DNA from: Arthrobacter sp. Leaf234
GTDB taxonomy: Bacteria; Actinomycetota; Actinomycetes; Actinomycetales; Micrococcaceae
Assembly (NCBI RefSeq): GCF_001422665.1
Contig: NZ_LMLU01000001.1
Coordinates: 354,797-418,796 of the forward strand
Length of the DNA stretch: 64,000 nucleotides
Direction: 5' to 3'
Below, piece after piece: positions 49,372 to 57,171 of this stretch (its first letter is position 1; every line of letters begins with the position of its first letter). The notes beneath the pieces were generated by a model. That model saw only the letters and a program-made list of their open reading frames with translations. It was not told the origin of the DNA and made no database searches. The translations under genes and the position numbers were made by a program.

Positions 49372-50292
49372 TCAGGGCTGCGCCATCTCGTGCCGCGACG
49401 GCGGGTTGGCGCCCGCTCGCGACACGGTGATCGCAGCGGCCCGCGCCGCGTACTGCAGCATGCCGGTGAGCTGCCCGAGGTTCATTCGTCGCAGCTCGTC
49501 CCGGCGATGGGCGCCGTCGAGCTCGAGGTCCACGAGCGCCCCGAGCAGCGCCGCCATGAAGGAATCCCCCGCGCCCACGCTGTCCACCACGCTCGTCGAC
49601 GGCGCCGGCACCGAGACCTCGCCGGCGCGGCACACGCCCCACGGTCCCTTCGAGCCCCGGGTCACGACGACGACGGCGGCGCCGGTCTCCAGCCAGGCCC
49701 GGGCCGATGCCTCGGGCGTCCGGCCGGGATAGAGCCAGGCGAGGTCCTCGTCGGACGCCTTCACGACGTCGGCGAGCGCCACGAAGGTCTCGGCCTGCTC
49801 GCGCGCGACGACGGCGTCGCGGATGATGGTCGGCCTGCAGTTGGGGTCGTAGGTGACCGTGACCAGCGGGTGCGCCGCGGTGACCAGTGCCAGGACGTCC
49901 GTGGCCCCGGGCGCGAGCATCGTGGCGATGGAGCCGGTGTGCAGCAGGCTCGTCCCGTCGAGCAGGCTGTCCTTCCGGTCCGCGAGTCCCGGCAGGTCCC
50001 AGATGAGCTGGAAGTCGTAGGATGCACCGCCCGCCGGATCGAGCCGGGCGGTGGCGACGCTGGTGGGGTGGGCATCCGGGCCGACAGGGAAGGGCACCGA
50101 GTTGTCGCGGAGGTGCTGCTGGATCATCCGCCCGTACTCGTCGTCGCCGAATCGCCCCACGAACTGGGCGGGGTGACCGAGCCGGGCGAGGCCCACGGCC
50201 ACGTTCATCGGACTGCCGCCGACGTGCGCGCGCATGGAGGCGGTGTCGCTGACGACTTCGTCGATGAGGGTTTCCCCGATCACGGTGAGCAC
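49372..50292 (-). CDS. PfkB family sugar kinase (fructokinase-like)
   Basis: A 306-residue ribokinase-type kinase. The N-terminal PfkB pattern AHVGGSPMNVAVGLARLG and the C-terminal DSVGAGDSFMAALLGAL with catalytic Asp243 are complete. The FVGRFGDDEYGRMI segment is typical of fructokinases. Substrate not certain. The GTG at 50292 is the first residue of LTVIGETLIDEVV. It runs in the same direction as the PEBP gene 45 bases downstream, and may share its transcript. Confidence 0.92.
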   Translation of the reverse strand: MLTVIGETLIDEVVSDTASMRAHVGGSPMNVAVGLARLGHPAQFVGRFGDDEYGRMIQQHLRDNSVPFPVGPDAHPTSVATARLDPAGGASYDFQLIWDLPGLADRKDSLLDGTSLLHTGSIATMLAPGATDVLALVTAAHPLVTVTYDPNCRPTIIRDAVVAREQAETFVALADVVKASDEDLAWLYPGRTPEASARAWLETGAAVVVVTRGSKGPWGVCRAGEVSVPAPSTSVVDSVGAGDSFMAALLGALVDLELDGAHRRDELRRMNLGQLTGMLQYAARAAAITVSRAGANPPSRHEMAQP

Positions 50293-50385
50293 GGGTTCAA
50301 CGTACCAGCCACGGCATGCCCACTGCCCGGAGTTCCTGAATCACCCGTGGAACCTCCCGGACCCGGCCCCTGATCCTTGGCACCC

Positions 50386-50472
50386 TGGAACATCGCCGTG
50401 GTCACGGGGATGAGGCCGGTGATCGGCGCACCGCTGCCCTTCATCGCCTACGGCGGCTCCTCGATGGGGCTA
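50386..50472 (+). pseudogene. Short remnant similar to the FtsW/RodA C-terminal signature
   Basis: In the spacer behind the PGPGW gene, one frame encodes NIAVVTGMRPVIGAPLPFIA and then YGGSSMGL. This closely matches the SEDS-family signature N-I-x-x-V-T-G-x-x-P-V-x-G-V-P-L-P-F-x-S-Y-G-G-S-S. Only about 28 residues remain, a TGA lies in frame just before at 50371, and the frame runs out over the neighbour's antisense. It is best read as the relic of an ftsW or rodA gene; chance similarity of this length is unlikely. Confidence 0.55.
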
Positions 50473-50952
50473 GTCCGTCCTGGCCCGCAGGACCCGCTGG
50501 GTCGCCGGGACCGGCTTCCCGCGGAACCGCCGCACGCTGTAGGCGATGAGCGCGAGGGCGATCACGGAGGACACGACGAGGCTGATGCCCGTCCCCGATC
50601 CACCGAACAGCCACCACTTGTCCTCGAAGAACCACCATCCCGGGACGGGGACCTGAAGGATCCACACGATGCCGAGGCTCATGATCACGAGGGCACTGGC
50701 GCAGCTGGCCGCGATGCGGGGGATGGTCTTCACGCCCAGCGCTGCGGCGTGGAACGCGTTGGCCTTCAGCGGCTTCAGGTAGCGGCGAGCCCAGTGGTAC
50801 TGCTGCGACAGGACGGCGAGGCCCGCGGCGAGGAGCAGCAGACCCGGCCCGGGCAGGACGAGCGCGGCGATCCCGAGTACCACGAGGGTCCAGCCGACCA
50901 CCTCGATCACGGTGCGGCGGACCCAGCCCGGGACCCGCTCTTTCGCTGCCAT
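50470..50952 (-). CDS. PGPGW/TIGR02611-family membrane protein
   Basis: A 160-residue membrane protein with the family motif in VLGIAALVLPGPGLLLLAAGLAVLS. Four hydrophobic spans are visible: two adjoining at the PGPG motif (about 18-50), and later ones around residues 78-95 and 118-138. Function unknown. ATG at 50952 (MAAKERVPGW); ten further in-frame codons upstream are rejected. The stop lies at the end of the ftsW-like relic on the other strand. Confidence 0.85.
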   Translation of the reverse strand: MAAKERVPGWVRRTVIEVVGWTLVVLGIAALVLPGPGLLLLAAGLAVLSQQYHWARRYLKPLKANAFHAAALGVKTIPRIAASCASALVIMSLGIVWILQVPVPGWWFFEDKWWLFGGSGTGISLVVSSVIALALIAYSVRRFRGKPVPATQRVLRARTD

Positions 50953-51054
50953 GGACACAGGATGACACAGGTAGCTGGGCACTGACGACGGACAGCAGGC
51001 TGCCTAACCGGCACCACCCCCGCCAGGCGAACAGCACGGGAACAATCGGCGAGA

Positions 51055-51072
51055 TACATGCGTTTGCATGGA
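51055..51072. promoter_or_regulatory. Palindrome upstream of the VOC dioxygenase operon
   Basis: CATGC-GTTT-GCATG (51057-51070) sits about 45 bases before the GTG start, in a 162-base spacer and next to an AT-richer GACATACC. It is a plausible site for a MarR-type repressor, but no regulator gene adjoins it. Confidence 0.4.
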
Positions 51073-51114
51073 CATACCGGCGCATGTCGACCGGCCCGAA
51101 CCTAGGAGGACAGT

Positions 51115-52092
51115 GTGACTGCTCGAACCGAAGGCCTTCACCACGTCACCGCGATCGCCGGTGACCCGCAGAAGAACATCGACTTCTACATCAGGGGGCT
51201 GGGGCTGCGGCTGGTCAAGAAGACCGTCAACTTCGACGATCCCGGCACCTACCACCTCTACTACGGCGACGAGTCCGGCAGGCCCGGTTCGCTCCTCACG
51301 TTCTTCCCCTGGCAGGGGATCCGCAGCGGACGCGTGGGCAGCGGGCAGTCGACCACCACGGCGTTCTCCGTGCCGCAGGGCACACTCGGCTGGTGGCAGG
51401 AGCACTTCAAGGCCATCGACGTCGAGTCGACCATCTCGCGGGCCTCGTCCGAGGAGGAGCGCCTCTCCCTGCGTGACCCGGACGGCCTCCAGATCGACCT
51501 CGTCGCCTCCTCCCTCGCGGATCCGCGCGATCCCTGGGACTCGAAGTCCGTCCCGGCCGAGTACGCCGTGCGCGGCCAGCACTCGTCGGTCCTGACCGTG
51601 CAGGACCCGACGGGCACGCTCGAGACGCTCACGCATGACCTCGGGATGAGGATCCTGTCCGAGAAGGACGGCCGCTACCGCCTCAGCACCCACGACGGCG
51701 AACCCGGGACCGTCGTCGACGTCGTCACCGATACCCGCGGCGAGCGCGGCCTCGTGGCCGGCGGCACCGTCCACCACATCGCCTTCCGTGTTCCCGACCA
51801 GGCGACGCAGGAGATGTGGCGCCAGGAGCTGGCCGAGCGCGGCTACGGCGTGACGGCCATCCTCGACCGCCAGTACTTCACCTCGATCTACTTCCGCGAA
51901 CCCGGGGGGACGCTGCTGGAGATCGCCACCGACACACCGGGGTTCGACATCGACGAACCGCTACTGGAACTGGGACGCTCCCTCAAGCTCCCGCCGTGGC
52001 TCGAGCCCAACCGCGAGGCCATCTCGCACGCCGTCGCGAAGATCGACGTGCCCGGCGAGAACAACCCCGCCGTCCAGGCCTTCTTCAAGTAG
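51115..52092 (+). CDS. VOC-family ring-cleaving dioxygenase (MhqO-like)
   Basis: A 325-residue protein with two glyoxalase/VOC modules. The first metal-binding His pair is at GLHHVTAIAGD, the second module at TVHHIAFRVPD, and a C-terminal Glu in TLLEIATDTPGFDIDEP. GLRLVKKTVNFDDPGTYHLYYGD is characteristic of the putative ring-cleaving dioxygenases (MhqO/MhqA) that act on hydroquinones in Bacillus. GTG at 51115 has the strong site TAGGAGGA. First of three tightly packed genes. Confidence 0.92.
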   Translation: MTARTEGLHHVTAIAGDPQKNIDFYIRGLGLRLVKKTVNFDDPGTYHLYYGDESGRPGSLLTFFPWQGIRSGRVGSGQSTTTAFSVPQGTLGWWQEHFKAIDVESTISRASSEEERLSLRDPDGLQIDLVASSLADPRDPWDSKSVPAEYAVRGQHSSVLTVQDPTGTLETLTHDLGMRILSEKDGRYRLSTHDGEPGTVVDVVTDTRGERGLVAGGTVHHIAFRVPDQATQEMWRQELAERGYGVTAILDRQYFTSIYFREPGGTLLEIATDTPGFDIDEPLLELGRSLKLPPWLEPNREAISHAVAKIDVPGENNPAVQAFFK

Positions 52093-52100
52093 GGGGATCC

Positions 52101-52742
52101 ATGACCACGACCCACGCCTGGCCGCACCTGTTCCACGAGGGAGCGGCAGACACCCCGGTGCTGCTGCTCCTGCACGGAACGGGCGGCACGGAACACGATC
52201 TCCTGCCCCTCGCCGAGCGCCTCGCGCCCGGCGCGGGATACCTCGCCCCGCGCGGACCCGTCCGGGAACACGGCATGAACCGGTGGTTCCGCCGCTTCGG
52301 CGAAGGGGTCTTCGACGTCGACGACGTCGTGCTGCGCGCCGGCGAGCTCGCAGCGTTCATCGGCTGGGCCCGCGAGCACTACGCGCTCGGGGACCGCCGG
52401 CTCATCGCCGTCGGCTTCTCGAACGGCGCGAACATCGCGCTCGCCACGGCCCTGCTCCACCCGGGAATGGTGGCCGACGCCGTCGCGTTCTCAGGGATGT
52501 ACCCGCTGGAGGGACGCAGCATCGACACGGACCTGTCCGGGTCGTCGATCGCCCTCTTCAACGGCTCGGCAGACGCCATGGCGCCCCTGGACAGTGCGGT
52601 CCGCGTGGGATCGATCCTCGAGAGCCGCGGCGCCGAAGTACGCCGGAACGTCCGCGAAGGCGGGCACGGCATCCACCCCACCGAGGTCGACGGCGCAGCC
52701 GCCTGGATCACCTCGCTCACCCGGAAGGTCACCCATGACTGA
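52101..52742 (+). CDS. Alpha/beta hydrolase, MhqD-like carboxylesterase
   Basis: A 213-residue hydrolase of the phospholipase/carboxylesterase family. It has the oxyanion HGTGGTEHDLLPLAERL, PRGPVREHGMNRWFRR, the nucleophile elbow VGFSNGANIALA, and a His near EGGHGIHPTE. The RWFRR-x-x-E-G-V-F-D pattern matches MhqD, whose gene accompanies mhqO-type dioxygenases in quinone and azo-compound resistance. The ATG at 52101 is 8 bases after the dioxygenase stop, so an operon. Confidence 0.91.
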   Translation: MTTTHAWPHLFHEGAADTPVLLLLHGTGGTEHDLLPLAERLAPGAGYLAPRGPVREHGMNRWFRRFGEGVFDVDDVVLRAGELAAFIGWAREHYALGDRRLIAVGFSNGANIALATALLHPGMVADAVAFSGMYPLEGRSIDTDLSGSSIALFNGSADAMAPLDSAVRVGSILESRGAEVRRNVREGGHGIHPTEVDGAAAWITSLTRKVTHD

Positions 52743-53523
52743 AGCACCCAGCGCCCTGTCCGCCAAGGCCACGGCACTCGCCAGCCTGCACTCCGCCCCC
52801 GAGATCCTGCAGGTGGTCAACGTGTGGGACGTGATCAGCGCGAAGACCATCGCGGACATCCCGGGAACCACGGCCCTGGCGACGGCCAGCCACTCCATCG
52901 CGGCCTCGCTCGGCTACGAGGACGGCGAGAACATCCCCGTGGAGGAGATGATCGCCGCCGTCGGCCGGATCGCCGCCGCCACCGACCTGCCGGTCTCGGC
53001 GGACCTGGAATCGGGGTACGGCGATCCCGGGGACACCGTCCGCCGGGCGATCGCCGTCGGGATCGTGGGCGCGAACATCGAGGACCAGATGCGTCCCCTC
53101 GCCGACGCCGTCGCGCAGATGGAAGCCGTCATCGCAGCCGGCCGCGCCGAGGGCATCGACTTCGTGCTGAACGCCCGCACCGATGCCTTCGTGAAGGCCG
53201 GCGACCGCGACCCCGCCGAGGTCCTGGCCGACGCGGTCGAGCGCGGCAAGGCCTACCTCGCGGTCGGTGCCACGAACGTCTTCGTGCCCGGGCTCCTGGA
53301 CGAGCACGCCGTGACGACGCTCGTGGAGGCCTTCGGACCCCAGCGGCTCAGCGTCATCAACGTGCCGGGCAGCCTCGCGCCGTCACGCCTGCAGGAGCTC
53401 GGTGTCGCCCGGATCTCCTACGGTCCGTGGACGCAGCGCGTCGCGCTGACCGCCCTCGCGAACTCCGCGCGCGAGCTGCTCGCCGACGGTCAGCTGCCCG
53501 AGGGCACGCTGCCGCTCAACTAG
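52735..53523 (+). CDS. Isocitrate lyase/PEP mutase-family enzyme
   Basis: A 262-residue TIM-barrel enzyme of the PEP mutase/isocitrate lyase superfamily. Visible elements are VVNVWDVISAKTIADI, SADLESGYGD (metal site), GANIEDQM and LNARTDAF. The Cys of true isocitrate lyases (K-K-C-G-H) is missing, which points to oxaloacetate-hydrolase or carboxy-PEP-mutase-like activity instead. The ATG overlaps the hydrolase TGA by eight bases. Third gene of the MhqO-MhqD-like operon; how it fits is not known. Confidence 0.88.
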   Translation: MTEAPSALSAKATALASLHSAPEILQVVNVWDVISAKTIADIPGTTALATASHSIAASLGYEDGENIPVEEMIAAVGRIAAATDLPVSADLESGYGDPGDTVRRAIAVGIVGANIEDQMRPLADAVAQMEAVIAAGRAEGIDFVLNARTDAFVKAGDRDPAEVLADAVERGKAYLAVGATNVFVPGLLDEHAVTTLVEAFGPQRLSVINVPGSLAPSRLQELGVARISYGPWTQRVALTALANSARELLADGQLPEGTLPLN

Positions 53524-53537
53524 GGCGCAGGTCCCAC

Positions 53538-53575
53538 AGGACCCCGGTCCGCCTCCACCGGCGGGCCGGGGTCCT
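53538..53575. terminator. Bidirectional hairpin after the PEP-mutase-like gene
   Basis: AGGACCCCGGTCCGCC and GGCGGGCCGGGGTCCT form a 16-bp stem with one G-U pair around TCCACC. It begins 15 bases after the stop codon and 8 bases past the convergent esterase stop on the other strand. Confidence 0.85.
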
Positions 53576-53583
53576 TCCGTCCC

Positions 53584-54453
53584 TCAGGTCCGCGGCAGCT
53601 GCGCGACGACGGCGTCCCACGCCTTCGAGCCCGGCGTGATGATCGCGAAGTGATCCCCCGGCACCATGACGAGGTCCGCGGTGCCGCCCGCCGCCGTCGC
53701 CGCCCGGACATAGGCCTCCGACTGACTGGACGGTACCGTGGTGTCCTTCCTGCCGTGGACGGCGACCACGGGCACGGGAAGCGGGACCGCCGACATCGGA
53801 TCGGCGAGGCGGTAGCGCTCCGTGTCTTCCGGCTGGCCGAGCAGGTTCTCGACGGCGCCGTCGCTGAGCCCGAGGTCCCGGGCTGCGGCGAGGTCGAGCA
53901 CCCCGGCCTGGCTGACGACGGCGGTGAGCGAGACCGTCGGTGTCCCCGCGCCGGGCGCACCCGCGGGAAGTCCCGCACGCCCGGCCGCCCACACCGCGAG
54001 GTGGCCGCCGGCGGAGTGGCCGAGGGCCGTCGTGGAGCCCAGGTCCAGGCCGTGCTCCGAAGCGGCGACCGCGAGATGGTCGATCCCCGCCGCGACGTCG
54101 TCGAACGTCTCCGGCCAGCCACCGCCGTTGCCCGCGCGGCGGTACTCCAGGTTCCAGCAGGCGTAGCCGCGGGTCACCAGGTCCTGGGCCAGCGGCTCGC
54201 CCAGCTCGGCGCCGTAGGTGGAACGCCAGTATCCTCCGTGGATGATGACGATCACCCCGGTCACCGTGGCACCGTCAGCCGGGAGATAGAGGTCGGCGAA
54301 CTGGCTCGGATCACTCCCGTACGCGAAGCGCTGCGCAGTGACCGGTGGGATCTTCGGCCCGTTCCTGATGCCGCAGGCGGCGAGGACGCCCGCGGCGGCG
54401 GCCGCGAGGAGGGCGAGGACGGAGCGACGCCCCACAGGATCAACCGGATGCAC
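53584..54453 (-). CDS. Lipoprotein alpha/beta hydrolase (esterase/lipase-like)
   Basis: A 289-residue predicted lipoprotein. After basic residues a hydrophobic stretch ends in the lipobox LAAC (LLAAAAAGVLAACG), so it is likely anchored outside the membrane. The hydrolase core has IVIIHGGYWRSTYGAELG (oxyanion HGG), the elbow ALGHSAGGHLAVWAAG, GRKDTTVPSSQSE (Asp) and PGDHFAII (His). It resembles carboxylesterases of the feruloyl/acetyl-esterase group. GTG at 54453. Monocistronic, divergent from the alarmone synthetase. Confidence 0.88.
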   Translation of the reverse strand: MHPVDPVGRRSVLALLAAAAAGVLAACGIRNGPKIPPVTAQRFAYGSDPSQFADLYLPADGATVTGVIVIIHGGYWRSTYGAELGEPLAQDLVTRGYACWNLEYRRAGNGGGWPETFDDVAAGIDHLAVAASEHGLDLGSTTALGHSAGGHLAVWAAGRAGLPAGAPGAGTPTVSLTAVVSQAGVLDLAAARDLGLSDGAVENLLGQPEDTERYRLADPMSAVPLPVPVVAVHGRKDTTVPSSQSEAYVRAATAAGGTADLVMVPGDHFAIITPGSKAWDAVVAQLPRT

Positions 54454-54518
54454 AGGCGACAGCGTAACGGTCGGCCGGGTTGGCTACGATGAAGGCTCTC
54501 CTCGGAAAGGCATGGTGC

Positions 54519-55628
54519 ATGGGCGCATGGGATGATCTCGACGAGCGGCTGCGGCCCGGGGTCGAGGCGCATACGCGCGAGTTCGAACGCGTGCGGCCAG
54601 CCCTGGACCGGGTCACCACCGCCATGCGGGACAGCATCGCGGCCATCTTCGAGGGCACCGACCTCAAGCCGCTGTTCGTCACGGCGCGCACCAAGACGGT
54701 CGAGTCCTTCCGCGACAAGGCCTCGCGCACCCTGCCCTCCACCGAGGTCGGCGCACCGCCGACCCTGGTGTTCCCGGATCCGATGCGCAACCTCACGGAC
54801 CTCGTGGGCGTGCGGATCATCACCACGCTCCCGCACGAGGTGGACCTCGCCGCGAACCTGCTCAAGCGCCAGCGCAACGAGTTCGACTGCCGCGGTGACC
54901 GGGAGAAGGACATCGGCTCCATCGAGTCCGGCACCTACGGGTACTCGAGCCGCCACCTCATCATGCGCACCATCCACAATGACGTGGTGCGGGCCTTCCA
55001 GCAGGCCGTGGACCCCGAGACGAAGGCCGCCGGCAGCTACCTCTTCGAGGTGCAGGTCCGCACGGTCCTGGCCCACGCCTGGTCCGAGATCGAGCACGAC
55101 ATCCGCTTCAAGGCCTCCAACCCGAAGGCGTGGAGCCCCTACTTCGACCGGCAGTTCACCGGCACGGCGGCCATGCTCGAGACCGTCGAGTCCGCGTTCG
55201 CGGAACTGCACGAGCGCTACGAGACGGTGACCGGGTTCTGGGACGAGGACGGTGAGGGCAGCGCACCCCTGACCCCGAACCGGATCCGCGACATCTGGCA
55301 GACCCTGCTCCCCCACGTGGACCGGAAATCGGACGACAACTGGGGGTGGGCGGCAGAACTCCTGGCCGCGCACGGGCTGCGCACCACGCTGGAACTCGTC
55401 GCGCTGCTGCAGGCGGACACCATCACGACGGTGCGGAAAGCCCTCGACCACCGCTACTCCCCGGGCCCGGACCGCCTCCTGGACGACATGCTCCTGTGGC
55501 ACTACGGCGAGCGCCACATCGAGCTCACCGCGGAGCCGAAGGATGCCGAGAGCACCTCCCGCCGCGACAGCCTGCAGCGCAGGCACCGCCAGATGGAGAT
55601 CTACCGGGCCCAGCACCCGGGCGGTTAG
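54519..55628 (+). CDS. Single-domain (p)ppGpp synthetase-like protein with extra C-terminal region
   Basis: A 369-residue protein with a RelA/SpoT synthetase domain at about 20-200: TARTKTVESFRDK, LTDLVGVRII (metal Asp94), GTYGYSSRHLIM, and FEVQVRTVLAHAWSEIEHDI (Glu177). There is no hydrolase, TGS or ACT domain. Typical small alarmone synthetases end at ~210-260 residues, whereas this one has ~160 more, helical by appearance. ATG at 54519 has GGAAAGG upstream; a TTG 13 codons earlier is possible. Its product could be ppGpp, pGpp or, if it is a toxic type, ppApp. Confidence 0.87.
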   Translation: MGAWDDLDERLRPGVEAHTREFERVRPALDRVTTAMRDSIAAIFEGTDLKPLFVTARTKTVESFRDKASRTLPSTEVGAPPTLVFPDPMRNLTDLVGVRIITTLPHEVDLAANLLKRQRNEFDCRGDREKDIGSIESGTYGYSSRHLIMRTIHNDVVRAFQQAVDPETKAAGSYLFEVQVRTVLAHAWSEIEHDIRFKASNPKAWSPYFDRQFTGTAAMLETVESAFAELHERYETVTGFWDEDGEGSAPLTPNRIRDIWQTLLPHVDRKSDDNWGWAAELLAAHGLRTTLELVALLQADTITTVRKALDHRYSPGPDRLLDDMLLWHYGERHIELTAEPKDAESTSRRDSLQRRHRQMEIYRAQHPGG

Positions 55629-55630
55629 GA

Positions 55631-55646
55631 CCCTGCCGTCGCAGGG
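55631..55646. terminator. Short hairpin between alarmone synthetase and AccD3-like genes
   Basis: CCCTGC-CGTC-GCAGGG forms a 6-bp stem with a tetraloop right after the alarmone synthetase stop, in a 31-base gap between convergent genes. Weak, but the only candidate. Confidence 0.4.
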
Positions 55647-55659
55647 GGTCGGATGACGG

Positions 55660-57171
55660 TCAGCCGCCCCCTGCCCTGTACTTCCCGGCCCGCCGGCCCA
55701 GCCGGTCCTCCGTGGGCAGGCCCCTGACCCGCGCGAGCTCGTACTCGATCGCCCTGGCCATCCGCTCGCAGAACGCCCGGCCCTCCTCGGCCGCGTCCGG
55801 CCGCTCGTCCACCACGTGATCGACGACGCCCCGCTCCACGAGGACCGCGACCTTCACGCCCTGCGCCTCCGCCATCTCGGGAGCACGGTCCACCGTGCGG
55901 TGGACGATGGCGCTGGCCCCCTCGGGCGGCAGCGGCGAGAGCCAGGCGTGCTGGGCGGCGATGGTGCTGTCCGCGGGCAGCAGCGCGAGCGCCCCGCCAC
56001 CGGCTCCCTGGCCGAGGAGCACCGAGACCGAGGGTGAGGCGAGGCCGATGAGGTCGTGGAGGGACCGCGCGATCTCCCCGGCGAGTCCGCCCTCCTCCGC
56101 CTCCCTCGAGAGATCGGCGCCGGCGGTGTCGATGACCGTGAGCAGGGGCAGCCCGAGTTCCTCGGCGAGCTTCATGCCGCGGCGCGCTTCCCGGAGCGAC
56201 GCCGGACCCATGGCCGACTCGCCCTCCCGGCGCGGCCGCTGGTGCCCGAGGACGATGCAGGGCTGCTCGCCGAAGCGTGCCAGCGCCAGCAGCAGGCCCG
56301 GATCCTTCTCGCCCTGACCCGTGCCGTTGAGCGGGAGGACGTCCCGCGCTCCGTAGGCGAGCAGGCGGCGGAGATCCGGGCGCCGCCGGTTCCGCGAGAT
56401 GAGGATGGACTCCCAGGCGGACTGCGCACCGGGGCGGACGGACGCCGTCGACGGCACGGCGGGAACCGCCGACGAGTCCGCGAGCAGCACGGTCAGGGCC
56501 GAATCCACGATGCCCGCGAGTTGTCCGGGCGGCACGACGGCGTCGATCAGTCCCTTGTCGAACAGGTTCTCCGCGGTCTGCACGTCCGGCGGGAACGGGG
56601 CGCCGTACAGTGCCTCGTACACGCGCGGTCCGAGGAAGCCGAGGAGCGCCCCGGGCTCGGCGACGGTGACGTGACCGAGCGATCCCCAGGACGCCATCAC
56701 GCCGCCCGTCGTCGGATGCCGGAGGTAGACGAGGTAGGGCAGGCCCGCCTGGCGGTGGGCACGGACCGCACCGGTGATGTCCACCATCGAGAGGAACGCA
56801 GGGGTCCCCTCCTGCATGCGCGTCCCGCCCGAAGCGGGACCCGCGAGCAGCGGCAGGCCCTCCGCCGTCGCCCGCTGCACGGCAGCCGTGATGCGGTGTG
56901 CGGCCGCGCTCCCGATCGACCCGGCGAGGAAGGTGAACTCGGAGACGATGACGGCGACGCGCCGGCCGTGGATCAGCCCCTCCCCCGTGAGGACCGACTC
57001 GTCCGCGCCGCTCTTCTCGCGCGCCCGCCGCAGCTCCTCCGCGTAGCCCGCTCCCGCTCCCGGTGGGGGTCCCGTCACCGGCGCGTCCCAGGAGGTGAAG
57101 GATCCGGCGTCGAGCACCGCATCGATCAGTTCCCGCGCCGTGAGATGCGGTCGTCGGGTCTTTGCGCTCAC
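55660..57171 (-). CDS. Fused acyl-CoA carboxylase carboxyltransferase (AccD3-like)
   Basis: A 503-residue protein with both carboxyltransferase halves. The beta-like half has GRRVAVIVSEFTFLAGSIGSAAAHRI and GPASGGTRMQEGTPAFLSMVDI. The alpha-like half has REARRGMKLAEELGLPLLTVIDTAGADLSREAEEGG. The bacterial AccD zinc finger is absent. The order and length resemble M. tuberculosis AccD3. It should pair with a biotin carboxylase/carrier subunit encoded elsewhere. GTG at 57171 overlaps the CoA-transferase TGA (GTGA). The last gene of the MatC-CaiB-AccD3 operon. Confidence 0.9.
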   Translation of the reverse strand: MSAKTRRPHLTARELIDAVLDAGSFTSWDAPVTGPPPGAGAGYAEELRRAREKSGADESVLTGEGLIHGRRVAVIVSEFTFLAGSIGSAAAHRITAAVQRATAEGLPLLAGPASGGTRMQEGTPAFLSMVDITGAVRAHRQAGLPYLVYLRHPTTGGVMASWGSLGHVTVAEPGALLGFLGPRVYEALYGAPFPPDVQTAENLFDKGLIDAVVPPGQLAGIVDSALTVLLADSSAVPAVPSTASVRPGAQSAWESILISRNRRRPDLRRLLAYGARDVLPLNGTGQGEKDPGLLLALARFGEQPCIVLGHQRPRREGESAMGPASLREARRGMKLAEELGLPLLTVIDTAGADLSREAEEGGLAGEIARSLHDLIGLASPSVSVLLGQGAGGGALALLPADSTIAAQHAWLSPLPPEGASAIVHRTVDRAPEMAEAQGVKVAVLVERGVVDHVVDERPDAAEEGRAFCERMARAIEYELARVRGLPTEDRLGRRAGKYRAGGG

